DNA of 64,000 nucleotides from Actinoplanes ianthinogenes. GTDB taxonomy: Bacteria > Actinomycetota > Actinomycetes > Mycobacteriales > Micromonosporaceae. Within the stretch, counting starts at the first letter, position 1, and every line of letters begins with the position of its first letter. Positions 49,565 to 60,277 of the stretch are shown here, in pieces. The stretch lies in the NCBI RefSeq assembly GCF_018324205.1, contig NZ_AP023356.1:62001-126000 (forward strand), written 5' to 3'. The position numbers were made by a program, and so were the translations under genes. The notes beneath the pieces are model-generated. The model ran no database searches and had not been told where the DNA came from. It worked only from the letters and a program-made list of their open reading frames with translations.

Positions 49565-50716
49565 ATGAGCACCCCGCAGCTGGTGATGGCCCGGGAGGAC
49601 GCGGCGTCGGTGGTCGCGCTCACCCGGGAGCTCGTCGCCGTTCCCAGTCGCGGGGGCATCGACGACTACGAACCTGTTGTCGGGCATCTCCGGGACTGGT
49701 TCGGCGTACGGAAAATGGCCTCGTCGGTCCTGACCGACGCGGATCGCAGACCGATCGCGGTCGTCTGTGACGTGCGCGGCGAGCGATCCGGGCCGCATTA
49801 CGTGCTGAACGCCTGTCTGGACACGGCGCCTTTCGGCGACGAGGAGCGCTGGACGCATCCGCCGACCGCCGCCGTCGTCGAGGGCGATTTTCTGTACGGC
49901 CGGGGCAGCGCCGATGCCAAGTCCGGGATCGCGATCTTCTGTCACCTCGCCGCCCGGCTCGTCGCGGCCCGGCACCTGATGCACGGCACGCTGACCCTGC
50001 TTTTCGACCTGGATGAGCACACGGGAGGGTTCGCCGGAGCGAAGGCGTATTTCGAGGGCCCGGCGGCCGGGACAATCGACGGCGTGATGATCGGTTATCC
50101 CGGACTGGAGCATCTGGTCGTCGGCGGCCGTGGTGTGCACCGGGTGCGGCTGCACGTCGCCGGGGTCGCCTCACATTCCGGCGGCCGGGCCGGCACCCCG
50201 AACGCGATCGTGAAGGCCGCCGATCTGATCCGGGACCTGGCCGCCGCCGACCTCGGTGCCAGCGGGGCGAAAGTGACCGTCACCGAGGTCGGCGGCGGCA
50301 GCGGCTTCTCGGTGACCCCGGACCGGTGCACGCTCGGTGTCGACATCCGCACCACGCCCGGTTTCGACGCCGCGGCCCTGCTCCGCACCACGGTCACCGC
50401 CGTGGACCGTCGCTGGCCCGGTACCGCGCCGACGACGGTCGAGCAGGTCACCGTCTGGCCGCCGTACGCCCTGGACGCCGACGCGCCGCTGCGGGCCGCG
50501 ATCCTCGGGGCGGCGGCGGTACACGGTCTCGACGTGACGCCCAAGGTCGCCGGCCCGTCGAACATCGGCAACTATCTCGCCGGTCTCGGCATCCCGGCGA
50601 CGGCCGGGTTCGGTGTCGCCCACGACGGGCTGCACGCCACCGACGAGCGGATCTTCATCCCGTCGATTCCGCTGGTCCAGGCCACCTACCACGCCGCCGT
50701 TCTGGCCCTGTTGTGA
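49565..50716 (+). CDS. M20-family metallohydrolase with unusual metal ligands
   Basis: The 383-residue protein has the ArgE/DapE fold, with a catalytic and a dimerisation domain (HSGGRAGTPNAIVKAADLIR). The first metal ligand, normally H in GHxD, reads ACLD; the acid block DEE reads DEHTGG; GRGSADAKSG and the final histidine in HDGLHATDE are normal. It would cleave a peptide or acyl-amino acid if active. It ends in TGTGAG, overlapping a possible start of the next gene. Confidence 0.8.
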   Translation: MSTPQLVMAREDAASVVALTRELVAVPSRGGIDDYEPVVGHLRDWFGVRKMASSVLTDADRRPIAVVCDVRGERSGPHYVLNACLDTAPFGDEERWTHPPTAAVVEGDFLYGRGSADAKSGIAIFCHLAARLVAARHLMHGTLTLLFDLDEHTGGFAGAKAYFEGPAAGTIDGVMIGYPGLEHLVVGGRGVHRVRLHVAGVASHSGGRAGTPNAIVKAADLIRDLAAADLGASGAKVTVTEVGGGSGFSVTPDRCTLGVDIRTTPGFDAAALLRTTVTAVDRRWPGTAPTTVEQVTVWPPYALDADAPLRAAILGAAAVHGLDVTPKVAGPSNIGNYLAGLGIPATAGFGVAHDGLHATDERIFIPSIPLVQATYHAAVLALL

Positions 50717-50733
50717 GTTCAGCCCTTTCTGAA

Positions 50734-50753
50734 TACAGCATCTGCTGTACTCT
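50734..50753 (+). promoter_or_regulatory. CmtR operator and promoter
   Basis: TACAGCA-TC-TGCTGTA (50734-50749) is a perfect 7-2-7 palindrome. It overlaps TACTCT (50748-50753), a -10 box seven bases before the GTG of the sensor gene. A repressor bound here would block its own transcription. Confidence 0.7.
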
Positions 50754-50760
50754 CGACCGG

Positions 50761-51090
50761 GTGGAAACGGTCACCCATGCCGCCGTGCTGGCCCGATTCG
50801 GTCACGCGCTGTCCGACGCGACCCGGACCCGGCTGCTGCTCGCCCTGCGCGACGCGCCCGGTTACCCGGCCGAGCTGGCCGATCTGCTCGGCGTGACCCG
50901 GCAGAATCTGTCGAACCATCTGGCCTGCCTGCGCGGCTGCGGCCTGGTCGTCGCCGTGCCGGAGGGTCGCCGCACCCGCTACGAGCTGGCCGACGCCCGG
51001 ATCCGGCACGCGCTCGACGACCTGCTCGGCCTGGCGCTGGCGGTCGATCCGGCCGCATGCCCGGACCCGACCGGCAAGGATTACCGCTGA
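50761..51090 (+). CDS. cmtR: CmtR-type Cd(II)/Pb(II) sensor repressor
   Basis: The 109-residue ArsR-family protein matches mycobacterial CmtR over its length (ATRTRLLLALRDAPGYPAEL, NLSNHLACLRGCGLVVAVPE). The three CmtR metal cysteines are present at C56, C60 and C100. CmtR leaves its operator when cadmium or lead binds. GTG 50761 is favoured because a -10 box is seven bases upstream and the operator overlaps it; a GTG at 50713 would lie before the promoter. The stop overlaps the ATG of the exporter (TGATG). Confidence 0.85.
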   Translation: METVTHAAVLARFGHALSDATRTRLLLALRDAPGYPAELADLLGVTRQNLSNHLACLRGCGLVVAVPEGRRTRYELADARIRHALDDLLGLALAVDPAACPDPTGKDYR

Positions 51091-52196
51091 TGAGCGCGCC
51101 GTCGCGACGGTCCGCTCCGGCATCGCACGGGAAAGGAAGTCCGCTGATGGGCGTCCGGCAGAACGACAGCCACGGCTGCGGTGCCGCACCGGCCCACCGC
51201 ACACCCGCCGCACACGAGGAGCACCACCGGCACGGGAACGGGCACCGCGGGCACGGGGGTGGCCATCACGGGCACGATCACGGAGTCAGCGCCGACGCCG
51301 ACCGCCGCTGGCTCGTCGCCGCCCTCAGCCTGATCACCGTCTTCATGGCCGGCGAGGTGGCCGTCGGCCTGATCGCCGGCTCGCTGGCCCTGCTCTCCGA
51401 CGCCGCGCACATGCTCACCGACGCCGCCGCGATCGTCCTGGCCCTGATCGCCATGCGTCTCGCGGCCCGCCCGCCCCGGGGCGGTTTCACCTACGGCCTC
51501 AAGCGCGCCGAGATCCTCTCCGCCCAGGCGAACGGCCTCACCCTGCTGCTGCTCGGCGGCTGGCTGGCGTACGAGGCGGTGCGCCGCCTGCTCGACCCGC
51601 CCGAGGTGGCCGGCGGCCCGGTCCTGATCACCGCCGGGATCGGCGTGGTCGTCAACATCGCCGCCGCCTGGTGCATGTCCCGGGCGAACCGCACCAGCCT
51701 CAACGTCGAGGGCGCCTTCCAGCACATCCTCAACGACCTGTTCGCCTTCGTCGCCACCCTGATCGCCGGCCTGATCATGGTGCTGACCGGCTTCACCCGG
51801 GCCGACGCCATCGCCTCGCTGATCGTCGTGGCCCTGATGGCGGTGGCCGGTGTCCGGCTCCTCCGCGACTCCGGCCGCATCCTGCTCGAAGCCGCCCCAC
51901 CCGGCGTGGACGTGGACGCCATCGGCGCCGAACTGGCCGCCGTCCCGGCCGTCACCGAGATCCACGACCTCCACCTGTGGCAGATCACCTCCGGTCAGGC
52001 AGCCCTGTCCGCCCACGTCCTGGTCGCCGACCAGGCCGACTGCCACCACATCCGCCGAGCCCTGGAACACCTGCTGCAGAACGACCACAACATCCGCCAC
52101 ACGACCCTCCAGGTGGACCACGCCGCCGACGCCGCGCCCCACGCCGAACCCCACTGCGACGAAGCCCACGGGCCCACCCACCGCAGCACCCGCTGA
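51090..52196 (+). CDS. CDF-family heavy-metal exporter (CzcD/ZitB-like)
   Basis: The 368-residue protein has a histidine-rich N-terminus (HEEHHRHGNGHRGHGGGHH), six helices with SLALLSDAAHMLTDAAA and HILNDLFAFVATL carrying the H/D metal sites, and a C-terminal ferredoxin-like domain. It exchanges cytosolic divalent metal for protons. Coupled to cmtR through TGATG. A second start at 51147 has the better ribosome site (AAAGGAAG) and may produce a shorter form. Confidence 0.9.
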   Translation: MSAPSRRSAPASHGKGSPLMGVRQNDSHGCGAAPAHRTPAAHEEHHRHGNGHRGHGGGHHGHDHGVSADADRRWLVAALSLITVFMAGEVAVGLIAGSLALLSDAAHMLTDAAAIVLALIAMRLAARPPRGGFTYGLKRAEILSAQANGLTLLLLGGWLAYEAVRRLLDPPEVAGGPVLITAGIGVVVNIAAAWCMSRANRTSLNVEGAFQHILNDLFAFVATLIAGLIMVLTGFTRADAIASLIVVALMAVAGVRLLRDSGRILLEAAPPGVDVDAIGAELAAVPAVTEIHDLHLWQITSGQAALSAHVLVADQADCHHIRRALEHLLQNDHNIRHTTLQVDHAADAAPHAEPHCDEAHGPTHRSTR

Positions 52197-52212
52197 CCTC
52201 GGCCGAGGTCAG
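52193..52212. terminator. 20-bp palindrome spanning two convergent stop codons
   Basis: CTGACCTCGGCCGAGGTCAG is a perfect palindrome. The TGA of the CDF gene and the TGA of the acyl-CoA dehydrogenase gene both lie inside it, symmetrically. It probably ends both transcripts. Confidence 0.6.
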
Positions 52213-53347
52213 TAGGAGCGGGGCAGGCCCAGGGAGAACTGGGCGACGAAGTTGAGGGCCATCTCCCGGCTGACCGGGGCCAGGCGGGTCAGGCGGGACG
52301 TGGCCAGGGCCTGGACCAGGCCGTATTCGGTGGCCAGGCCGTTGCCGCCGTGGGTCTGGATGGCCTGGTCGACGGCGGCGCAGACCGCTTCGCCGGCCGC
52401 GTACTTCGCCATGTTGGCGGCTTCGCCGGCGGCCTTCAGCTCGCCGGCGGCGTGCAGGGCGGCGGCCTTCTGGGTCAGCAGCCGGGCGGCCTCGATCTCC
52501 ACGTGCAGCTTCGCGAGCGGGTGGCTGATCGCCTGGTGCGCGCCGATCGGGACGCCCCACACCTGGCGCTCCCCGGCGTAGCCGACCGCCTTGCGCAGCG
52601 CCCACCGCGCCATGCCGGTCGCCGAGGACGCGGCCATGATGCGTTCCGGGTTGAGCCCGGCGAACAGCTGATCCAGACCGGCCTCCTCGCTGCCGATCAG
52701 CGCGTCGGCCGGGAGCCGGACGTCGTCGAAGAAGAGGGTGAACTGGTCCTCCGGGGCGACCAGACCCATGTCGATCTTCTGATAAGTGAAGCCGGGAGCG
52801 CTGACCGGGACCATGAACAGCGAGGGGCGCTTGCCGACCCGCGCGACCACCAGCACGTAGGAGGCCTCGTCGACGCCGCTGATGTAGGTCTTGCCGCCGG
52901 TCAGCACCCACTCGTCGCCGTCGCGGCGGGCCTGGGTGGCGATCTGGTGCGTGTTCGAGCCGGCGTCCGGTTCGGTGATCCCGAAGACGTAGGTGGCCGA
53001 GCCGTCGGCGATGCCGGGAAGCCAGCGCTCCTTCTGGGCGTCGGTGCCGAACTGGGCGATCACCGTGCCGACGATGGCCGGCGAGACCACCATGAGCAGG
53101 AGCGGACAGCCCGCCGTGGCCAGCTCCTCCAGGACCGCGGCCAGGTCGCCGATCTCGCCGCCCCCACCGCCGTACTGTTCCGGGACGGACACCCCGAGAT
53201 AGCCGTGCGCCGCGACCTCCCGCCACAGCTCGGTGGTCTTCCGACCCTCCTTGGCCGCCGCGTAGAAATAGGACTCCCCATACTTCTGCGCCAGGCGGGC
53301 AACGGCCTCCCGCAGCTCCCGGCGCTCCACGGACTCGACAAAGGCGG

Positions 53348-53351
<4 letters not shown>
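52209..53351 (-). CDS. Acyl-CoA dehydrogenase
   Basis: The 380-residue flavoenzyme has the standard three domains: ITEPDAGSNTHQIATQ (FAD/substrate), GGKTYISGVDEA and the C-terminal helices with ISHPLAKLHVEIEAARLL and QTHGGNGLATEYGLVQAL. It introduces a double bond into an acyl-CoA, giving an enoyl-CoA that the carboxylase could then act on. Coupled through ATGA to the biotin carboxylase gene; last gene of the operon. Confidence 0.92.
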
Positions 53352-55227
<1,876 letters not shown>

Positions 55228-55228
<1 letters not shown>

Positions 55229-56802
55229 CACAGCCGGAACACCCCGTAACCCCGGGCGCCCTGAACAGGCGCATTGTGGATGGCAGACAGGCAGATCCCC
55301 AGGACCGTCCGGGTGTCGCGCGGGTCGATCACCCCGTCGTCATAGAGCATCCCGGACGTGAAATAGGCCAGCGACTCCCGCTCGATCTGCGCCTCGATCG
55401 CCGCCCGGGTGCGCGCGTCCGCCTCCTCGTCGAAGGGCCGCCCGCTCGCCGCGGCCGCCTGCCGGGACACGATGGACACCACCCCGGCGAGCTGCGCCGG
55501 CCCCATCACCGCCGATTTCGCCCCGACCCAGCTGAACATGAACCGCGGGTCGTAGGCCCGCCCGCTCATCCCGTAGTTTCCCGCTCCGTACGACGCGCCC
55601 ATCACGATCGACAGGTGCGGCACCGTCGAGTTCGACACCGCGTTGATCATCTGGGCGCCGTGTTTGATGATCCCGCCCTGCTCGTAGTCCTTGCCGACCA
55701 TGTAGCCGGTCGTGTTGTGCAGGAACAGCAGCGGCGTGTCGCTCTGGTTGGCCAGTTGGATGAACTGCCCGGCTTTCTGCGCCTCCTCGCTGAACAGCAC
55801 GCCCTGCGCGTTCGCGAGGATCCCGATCGGGTACCCGTGCAGCCGCGCCCACCCGGTCACCAGGCTCGTTCCGTACAGCGGCTTGAACTCGTCGAACTCG
55901 CTCCCGTCGACGATCCTCGCGATGACCGCCCGCGGGTCGAACGGGATCTTGAGATCGGTGGGCACGATCCCGAGCAGTTCCTCCGGGTCGTCGACCGGCT
56001 CCGCGTAGTCGCCGGCGGCCGCCGGCCCGAGCTTGCGCCAGTTCAGCCGCCGCACGATCTGCCGCCCGATCCGGATCGCGTCGCGCTCGTCCACCGCGAG
56101 GTAATCGGCCAGCCCGGAGATCCGCGCGTGCATCTCCGCCCCGCCGAGCGACTCGTCGTCCGATTCCTCACCGGTCGCCATCTTCACCAATGGCGGCCCG
56201 CCGAGGAACACCTTCGCTCCCCCGGCCACCATCACCACGTAATCGCTCATCCCGGGCACGTAGGCGCCACCGGCCGTCGAATTCCCGAACACCAAGGCGA
56301 TCGTCGGCCGTCGATCCGCGCTCGCCTCGGTCAGCCCGCGGAAATGCTGCCCGCCCGGAATGAAGATGTCCTTCTGCGTCGGCAGATCCGCGCCACCCGA
56401 CTCGACCAGGTTGATCGTCGGCAGCCGGTTCTCCGCGGCGATCTGCGCGGCCCGGAAGCTCTTCTTCAGCGTGACCGGATTGCTCGACCCGCCGCGCACG
56501 GTCGGGTCATTCGCGATGATCATGCATTCGACGCCCTCGACCACGCCGAGCCCGGTCACCACCGATCCGCCGACCGCGAAATCGGTGCCCCACCCGGCGA
56601 GCGGACTCAACTCCAGAAAGGCCGAATCCGGATCGATCAGCAGCTCGATCCGCTCGCGCGCGGTCAGTTTGCCGCGCCGGTGGTGCCGGTCGACGGCCTT
56701 CGGCCCGCCTCCGGCGAGGGCTTGGGCATGCTGCCGGTCCAGGTCCGCGACCCGCTCCAGCATCGCTTCCCGATTCTTTTCGTACGCCGGGGGCAGGCTC
56801 AC
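55228..56802 (-). CDS. Acyl-CoA carboxylase beta (carboxyltransferase) subunit
   Basis: The 524-residue protein has the crotonase-fold carboxyltransferase: GRGKLTARERIELL-like HRRGKLTARERIELLID, NPVTLKKSFRAAQIA, FGNSTAGGAYVPGMSDY and GASYGAGNYGMSGRAYDPRF, typical of methylcrotonyl/geranyl-CoA type. GTG 56802 overlaps the AtuA stop by GTGA and has GGAG five bases upstream. The site TTTTCGTACGCC (about 56779) in its start region is a near-copy of the dispersed motif. Confidence 0.92.
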
Positions 56803-58814
56803 AGCAACTCCGTCGGTATCTCGGCGTTCCGGGCGCGCAGCCACTCCCCGACGGCCTTGGCCTGGGGGTCGGAACGGGTGGACGCGGCTACCCCGTCACC
56901 GAGCAGCCTCTCGATGACGATGTTCAGTGCGGCCAGATGCGGCAGCCGGTACACGGTCACGTCCAGCTCGGCCGCCTCCGGCAGCAGTACCCGGACCCGG
57001 TCGGCGTCGAGCCACCCGGCCAGCCACTCGTAGGCGTCCCGCCGGCGCGGATGCTCCGCCGGCACCCACACTCCCACGTTGGCGGTCCCGCCCTTGTCCC
57101 CCGACCGCGCATGAACCAGCCGCCCGAGAGGTGCCGTGGTCGTCCGCCCCGCCCCGTCCCGACTGGGCCGGGTAGCCCCGTCCAGCTGCCCAACAGCCCT
57201 CGACTCGCGGCTGGCCTCCACGGCCCTATCAGGCTCCCCGACAGGGCCACCAGAACCAGCCACCCACTCGCGGCTGGTCTCCACGGCCCTATCAGGGTGC
57301 GCGATAGGGCCACCAGAACCAGCCCGAGCCCCAGCCACCCACTCGCGGCTGGACTCCACGGCCCTATCAGGCTCCCCGATAGGGCCACCAGAACCAGCCG
57401 CCCACTCGCGGCTGGACTCCACGGCCCTATCAGGGTCCGCGATAGGGCCACCAGAACCAGCCCGAGCCCCAGCCACCCACTCGCGGCTGGACTCCACGGC
57501 CCTATCGGGGTCCGCGATAGGGCCACGAGAACCAGCTGGGGTCGAGACTTCCGGCGGGGCGATTCGTGAGCGGGTGCCGTCGGGGAGGACGGCGGTGTGC
57601 GGGACTTCGGACTGTGGGAGGTAGGCGGCTTCGAAGACGCCGAACGGGGTGGCGGCCGCGGGCGGCGCGGTCACGTGGAAACCCGGGTAGGACGCCAGGG
57701 CCAGCTCCACCGCGGCGCCGCTGAAGTCGCGGCCGACGACGTCCGGGTCCGGGTCCTTCACGTGGCAGCGCAGGATCGCGGAGGCCTCGGCCTGGGTGGC
57801 CGGATCGGGCCGGTCGGTGCGGGTCAGCTCCCAGATGATCTCGGCGGGCCGGGTGGTCAGGGCCGCTTCGAGCTGCCGCCGGGTCCAGGCGGCCTTCTGC
57901 TCGATGTCGAGTCCGGTCAGGACGAACGAGACCGCGTTCCGGTGGCCGCCCAGCCGGTTGATCCCGACCTTGGTGGTGCCGGGTGGGGCCCCACCACGTA
58001 CGCCAAAGACTTTGACCTGGTCTTTTGCCTCCTGGACGAGCTGGACCGTGTCGAGGTGGGTGGTGACGTCGGGGTTGAGATAGCGGGGACTGTCGATCTC
58101 GTAGACGAGCTGGGCGGTGACCGTGTCGACGGTGACCGCGCCGCCGTGCGCCGGGTGCTTGGTGATCAGAACCGTCCCGTCGGCGCTGATCTCGGCGATC
58201 GGGAAGCCGAGCGGGCGGCTGAGGTCGAGCCGGGTGAAGCCGCTGAAGTTGCCGCCGGTGGCCTGGGTGCCGCACTCCAGGACGTGCCCCGCGACGATGC
58301 CGGCGGCGAGTTTGTCGAGGTCGTCACGGGTCCAGCCGAACTCGGCGATGGCCGGTCCGAGGGTGAGCGACGCGTCGGTGACCCGGCCCGTGACGACGAT
58401 GTCGGCGCCCGCGGTCAGGGCCTCGGCGATGCCGAACGCGCCCAGGTAGGCGTTCGCGGTGATCGCTTTCGGCCAGGTGAGCTGGTCACCCTCGACGTAG
58501 GCGACCCGGAGATCAGGGTCGAGCGCTCGGATCGCCTGGGCCAGGCCGGCCGGGTTCAGTCCACCGGCGTTGCTGACGATCTTGACGCTTGCCGATCTGA
58601 TGAGTGTCAGGCAGTCGGCGAGCTGGCGGAGGAACGTCTTGGCGTACCCGAGCTCCGGGTTCTTCTGCCGATCGCGGCCGAGGATGAGCATGGTCAGCTC
58701 GGCCAGATAGTCGCCGGTCAGGTAGTCGAGCGGGCCGCCGTCGAGCATCTCGCGCATGGCGGAGAGCCGGTCGCCGTAGAAACCGGAGCAGTTGCCGACG
58801 CGGATCGTTCGCAC
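56799..58814 (-). CDS. AtuA-like (DUF1446) protein with an in-frame repeat insertion
   Basis: The 671-residue protein is an AtuA family member: RVGNCSGFYGDRLSAM, KIVSNAGGLNPAGLAQAIRA, VTGRVTDASLTLGPAI and, at the C-terminus, VHARSGDKGGTANVGVWVPA and ASTRSDPQAKAVGEWLRAR. AtuA proteins occur with carboxylases in acyclic terpene, citronellol and leucine-type breakdown. Residues about 425-538 are five repeats of an SGGPI-x-DPDRAVE-SSREW unit, coded by the hairpin repeat family, and separate the two family domains. GTG 58814 follows GAGGAG. First structural gene behind the TetR promoter. Confidence 0.88.
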   Translation of the reverse strand: MRTIRVGNCSGFYGDRLSAMREMLDGGPLDYLTGDYLAELTMLILGRDRQKNPELGYAKTFLRQLADCLTLIRSASVKIVSNAGGLNPAGLAQAIRALDPDLRVAYVEGDQLTWPKAITANAYLGAFGIAEALTAGADIVVTGRVTDASLTLGPAIAEFGWTRDDLDKLAAGIVAGHVLECGTQATGGNFSGFTRLDLSRPLGFPIAEISADGTVLITKHPAHGGAVTVDTVTAQLVYEIDSPRYLNPDVTTHLDTVQLVQEAKDQVKVFGVRGGAPPGTTKVGINRLGGHRNAVSFVLTGLDIEQKAAWTRRQLEAALTTRPAEIIWELTRTDRPDPATQAEASAILRCHVKDPDPDVVGRDFSGAAVELALASYPGFHVTAPPAAATPFGVFEAAYLPQSEVPHTAVLPDGTRSRIAPPEVSTPAGSRGPIADPDRAVESSREWVAGARAGSGGPIADPDRAVESSREWAAGSGGPIGEPDRAVESSREWVAGARAGSGGPIAHPDRAVETSREWVAGSGGPVGEPDRAVEASRESRAVGQLDGATRPSRDGAGRTTTAPLGRLVHARSGDKGGTANVGVWVPAEHPRRRDAYEWLAGWLDADRVRVLLPEAAELDVTVYRLPHLAALNIVIERLLGDGVAASTRSDPQAKAVGEWLRARNAEIPTELL
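57201..57541 (+). repeat. Five in-frame copies of the hairpin repeat inside AtuA
   Basis: Units of alternating 60-63 and 75 bp contain CTCGCGGCTGG, CCACGGCCCTATC, GATAGGGCCACCAG and AACCAGCC. The 75-bp units add CGAGCCCCAGC-like sequence. CTATC/GATAG arms pair within each unit. All lengths are multiples of three, so the gene stays open. Orientation equals the 26.4-kb array. Confidence 0.88.
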
Positions 58815-58850
58815 GCCGCTCTCCTCGCTCGACGCTTGGTGATGGGGGCC

Positions 58851-58878
58851 ACGTTAGGCAATCTGACAAAATTGTCAA
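58851..58878 (-). promoter_or_regulatory. Promoter and TetR-type operator of the acyl-CoA operon
   Basis: On the minus strand TTGACA (58878-58873), a 16-nt spacer and TAACGT (58856-58851) form a clear promoter 37 bases before the AtuA start. The palindrome TGACAA-N2-TTGTCA (58864-58877) covers the -35. The preceding gene encodes a TetR protein, the obvious candidate to bind it. Confidence 0.75.
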
Positions 58879-59516
58879 GGACGCTCGCGGAGCCCGATCG
58901 CCGCGGCCCACAGCTTCGACATGTGGTTGACCACGGCGTCCTCGTCGAGCGGCTCCCGGAACGAATAGATGACGTGCGCCATCTGCTCGACCATGGCGCC
59001 CAGCACGATCGCGGTCAGCCGCGGGTCGAGTTCCGGATCGGCCAGGCCGGCGTCCTGAAGCTTGCGCAGGCCCTCGGCGCCGCGGTGTACATAGAGCTCC
59101 CGCACCTCCAGCAGCAGTTGCCGCAGCGTGTCGTCGGTGTCGGCGCCCTGCTCGACCAGGCGCAACACCCGGGAGGCGTTGCGCCAGGCCCGCAGGTAAC
59201 CCCGGTTCGACTCGACGATCCGGGTGTACGGGTCGTCGGCGGTCTCCGGCCCGACCAGGCTCTCGGTGAACATCTCCTCGGCGACCGCCCGGACGATCGT
59301 GCGCAGCAGATCGTCCTTGGACTCGAAGTAGGTGTAGAAGGTGCCGTAGGAGACACCGGCCGCCTGCGCGACCTGCTCCGGCGTGAACGCGGGCCAGCCT
59401 CGCGTCTCCAGCAGCTGCCGACCGGCCGCGAGCAGCGCGTCCCGCGTCCGGCGCCCGCGGGCGGTGACCGGCGCGGTCGGCGCGGGGTTCGTTCGTGATC
59501 GGCCCATGGTGACCAT
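58875..59516 (-). CDS. TetR-family regulator of the acyl-CoA operon
   Basis: The 213-residue protein has the N-terminal HTH (RTRDALLAAGRQLLETRGWP, QVAQAAGVSYGTFYTYFESK) and a C-terminal ligand domain with a helical pocket. ATG 59516 has GGGAG five bases before it; ATG 59519 and 59507 are alternatives. Its stop lies inside the operator, 60 bp before the AtuA start. It probably represses the operon until an acyl-CoA binds. Confidence 0.88.
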   Translation of the reverse strand: MVTMGRSRTNPAPTAPVTARGRRTRDALLAAGRQLLETRGWPAFTPEQVAQAAGVSYGTFYTYFESKDDLLRTIVRAVAEEMFTESLVGPETADDPYTRIVESNRGYLRAWRNASRVLRLVEQGADTDDTLRQLLLEVRELYVHRGAEGLRKLQDAGLADPELDPRLTAIVLGAMVEQMAHVIYSFREPLDEDAVVNHMSKLWAAAIGLRERP

Positions 59517-59620
59517 CATCGCTCCCGGCCGACGGATGGCATCCAGCATCATGCACATCGTCACCGGGACGTCCGGCGAGTAGCGGACGCAACTCCTCCG
59601 GGAAGATCGCCGGGCAGGAC

Positions 59621-60265
59621 TTAATACTCGTCCGGGAAATCGAGGCGGTGCACGAAGTCTTGGATGGTCCGGACATACAGCGGCATGGCGGCCAGGTTGC
59701 ACCGCGCATTCAGCGATTCCGGAGTGTCGTCCGGGCGGATCCGAACGGGCCAGTGGGCGAGAATCTGGCCGGTGTCATAGTCGGCGTCGACGAGATGAAT
59801 GGTGGGTCCGCTGAAACGGACCCCGGCCGCCAGCACGTGCGCCTGACTGACGGGCTGCACCATTCCCTGGCCACCGAATCGGGGCAGTGGCGCCGAGTGG
59901 AGGTTGAGAATGCGGTCCGGGTAGGCGTCGAGCAGGGTGCTGCCGACCTTCCTCCCATATCCGAGCAGGATCACGAAGTCGACGTCGTGCTGCCGGAAGA
60001 ATGCCAAGGCCTGCTCGTCGATCTCCCCGGTGCTGGTGCCGTCGAGATATCTCCACGGGATCCCTTGCGCCTCGGCCGATCCGAAGATCGGGGCGCCCGG
60101 CCTGTTGGCGCACACAGCCGTGAACTTGCAGTTGGTCAGCACGCCGTCCAGGATGGCGCGACAGATGTATTCGAAGGTTCGATGAACCCCATTGCCGAGC
60201 ACCCCGATATTGTGCGTGCTCGATATCTCCGAAGCCCCGCCAAGAGTCGGCACACCAGCGGCCAC
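59621..60265 (-). CDS. PurN-like formyltransferase family protein
   Basis: The 214-residue protein has the formyltransferase Rossmann domain: IGVLGNGVHRTFEYICRA, DFVILLGYGRKV and the active-site triad N121 and H123 (LNLHSAPLPRFGG) with D164 (DADYDTGQIL). PurN moves a formyl group from 10-formyl-THF to GAR; this divergent member may act on another amine, such as a sugar nucleotide. The GTG 60265 start is uncertain, as no ribosome site is visible. Confidence 0.8.
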   Translation of the reverse strand: MAAGVPTLGGASEISSTHNIGVLGNGVHRTFEYICRAILDGVLTNCKFTAVCANRPGAPIFGSAEAQGIPWRYLDGTSTGEIDEQALAFFRQHDVDFVILLGYGRKVGSTLLDAYPDRILNLHSAPLPRFGGQGMVQPVSQAHVLAAGVRFSGPTIHLVDADYDTGQILAHWPVRIRPDDTPESLNARCNLAAMPLYVRTIQDFVHRLDFPDEY

Positions 60266-60277
60266 GATTTGCCCGGC

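Noticed and set aside
57201-57541. CRISPR array or phage integration site within AtuA
   Set aside because: Units are contiguous, in frame and coding; no spacers or integrase.
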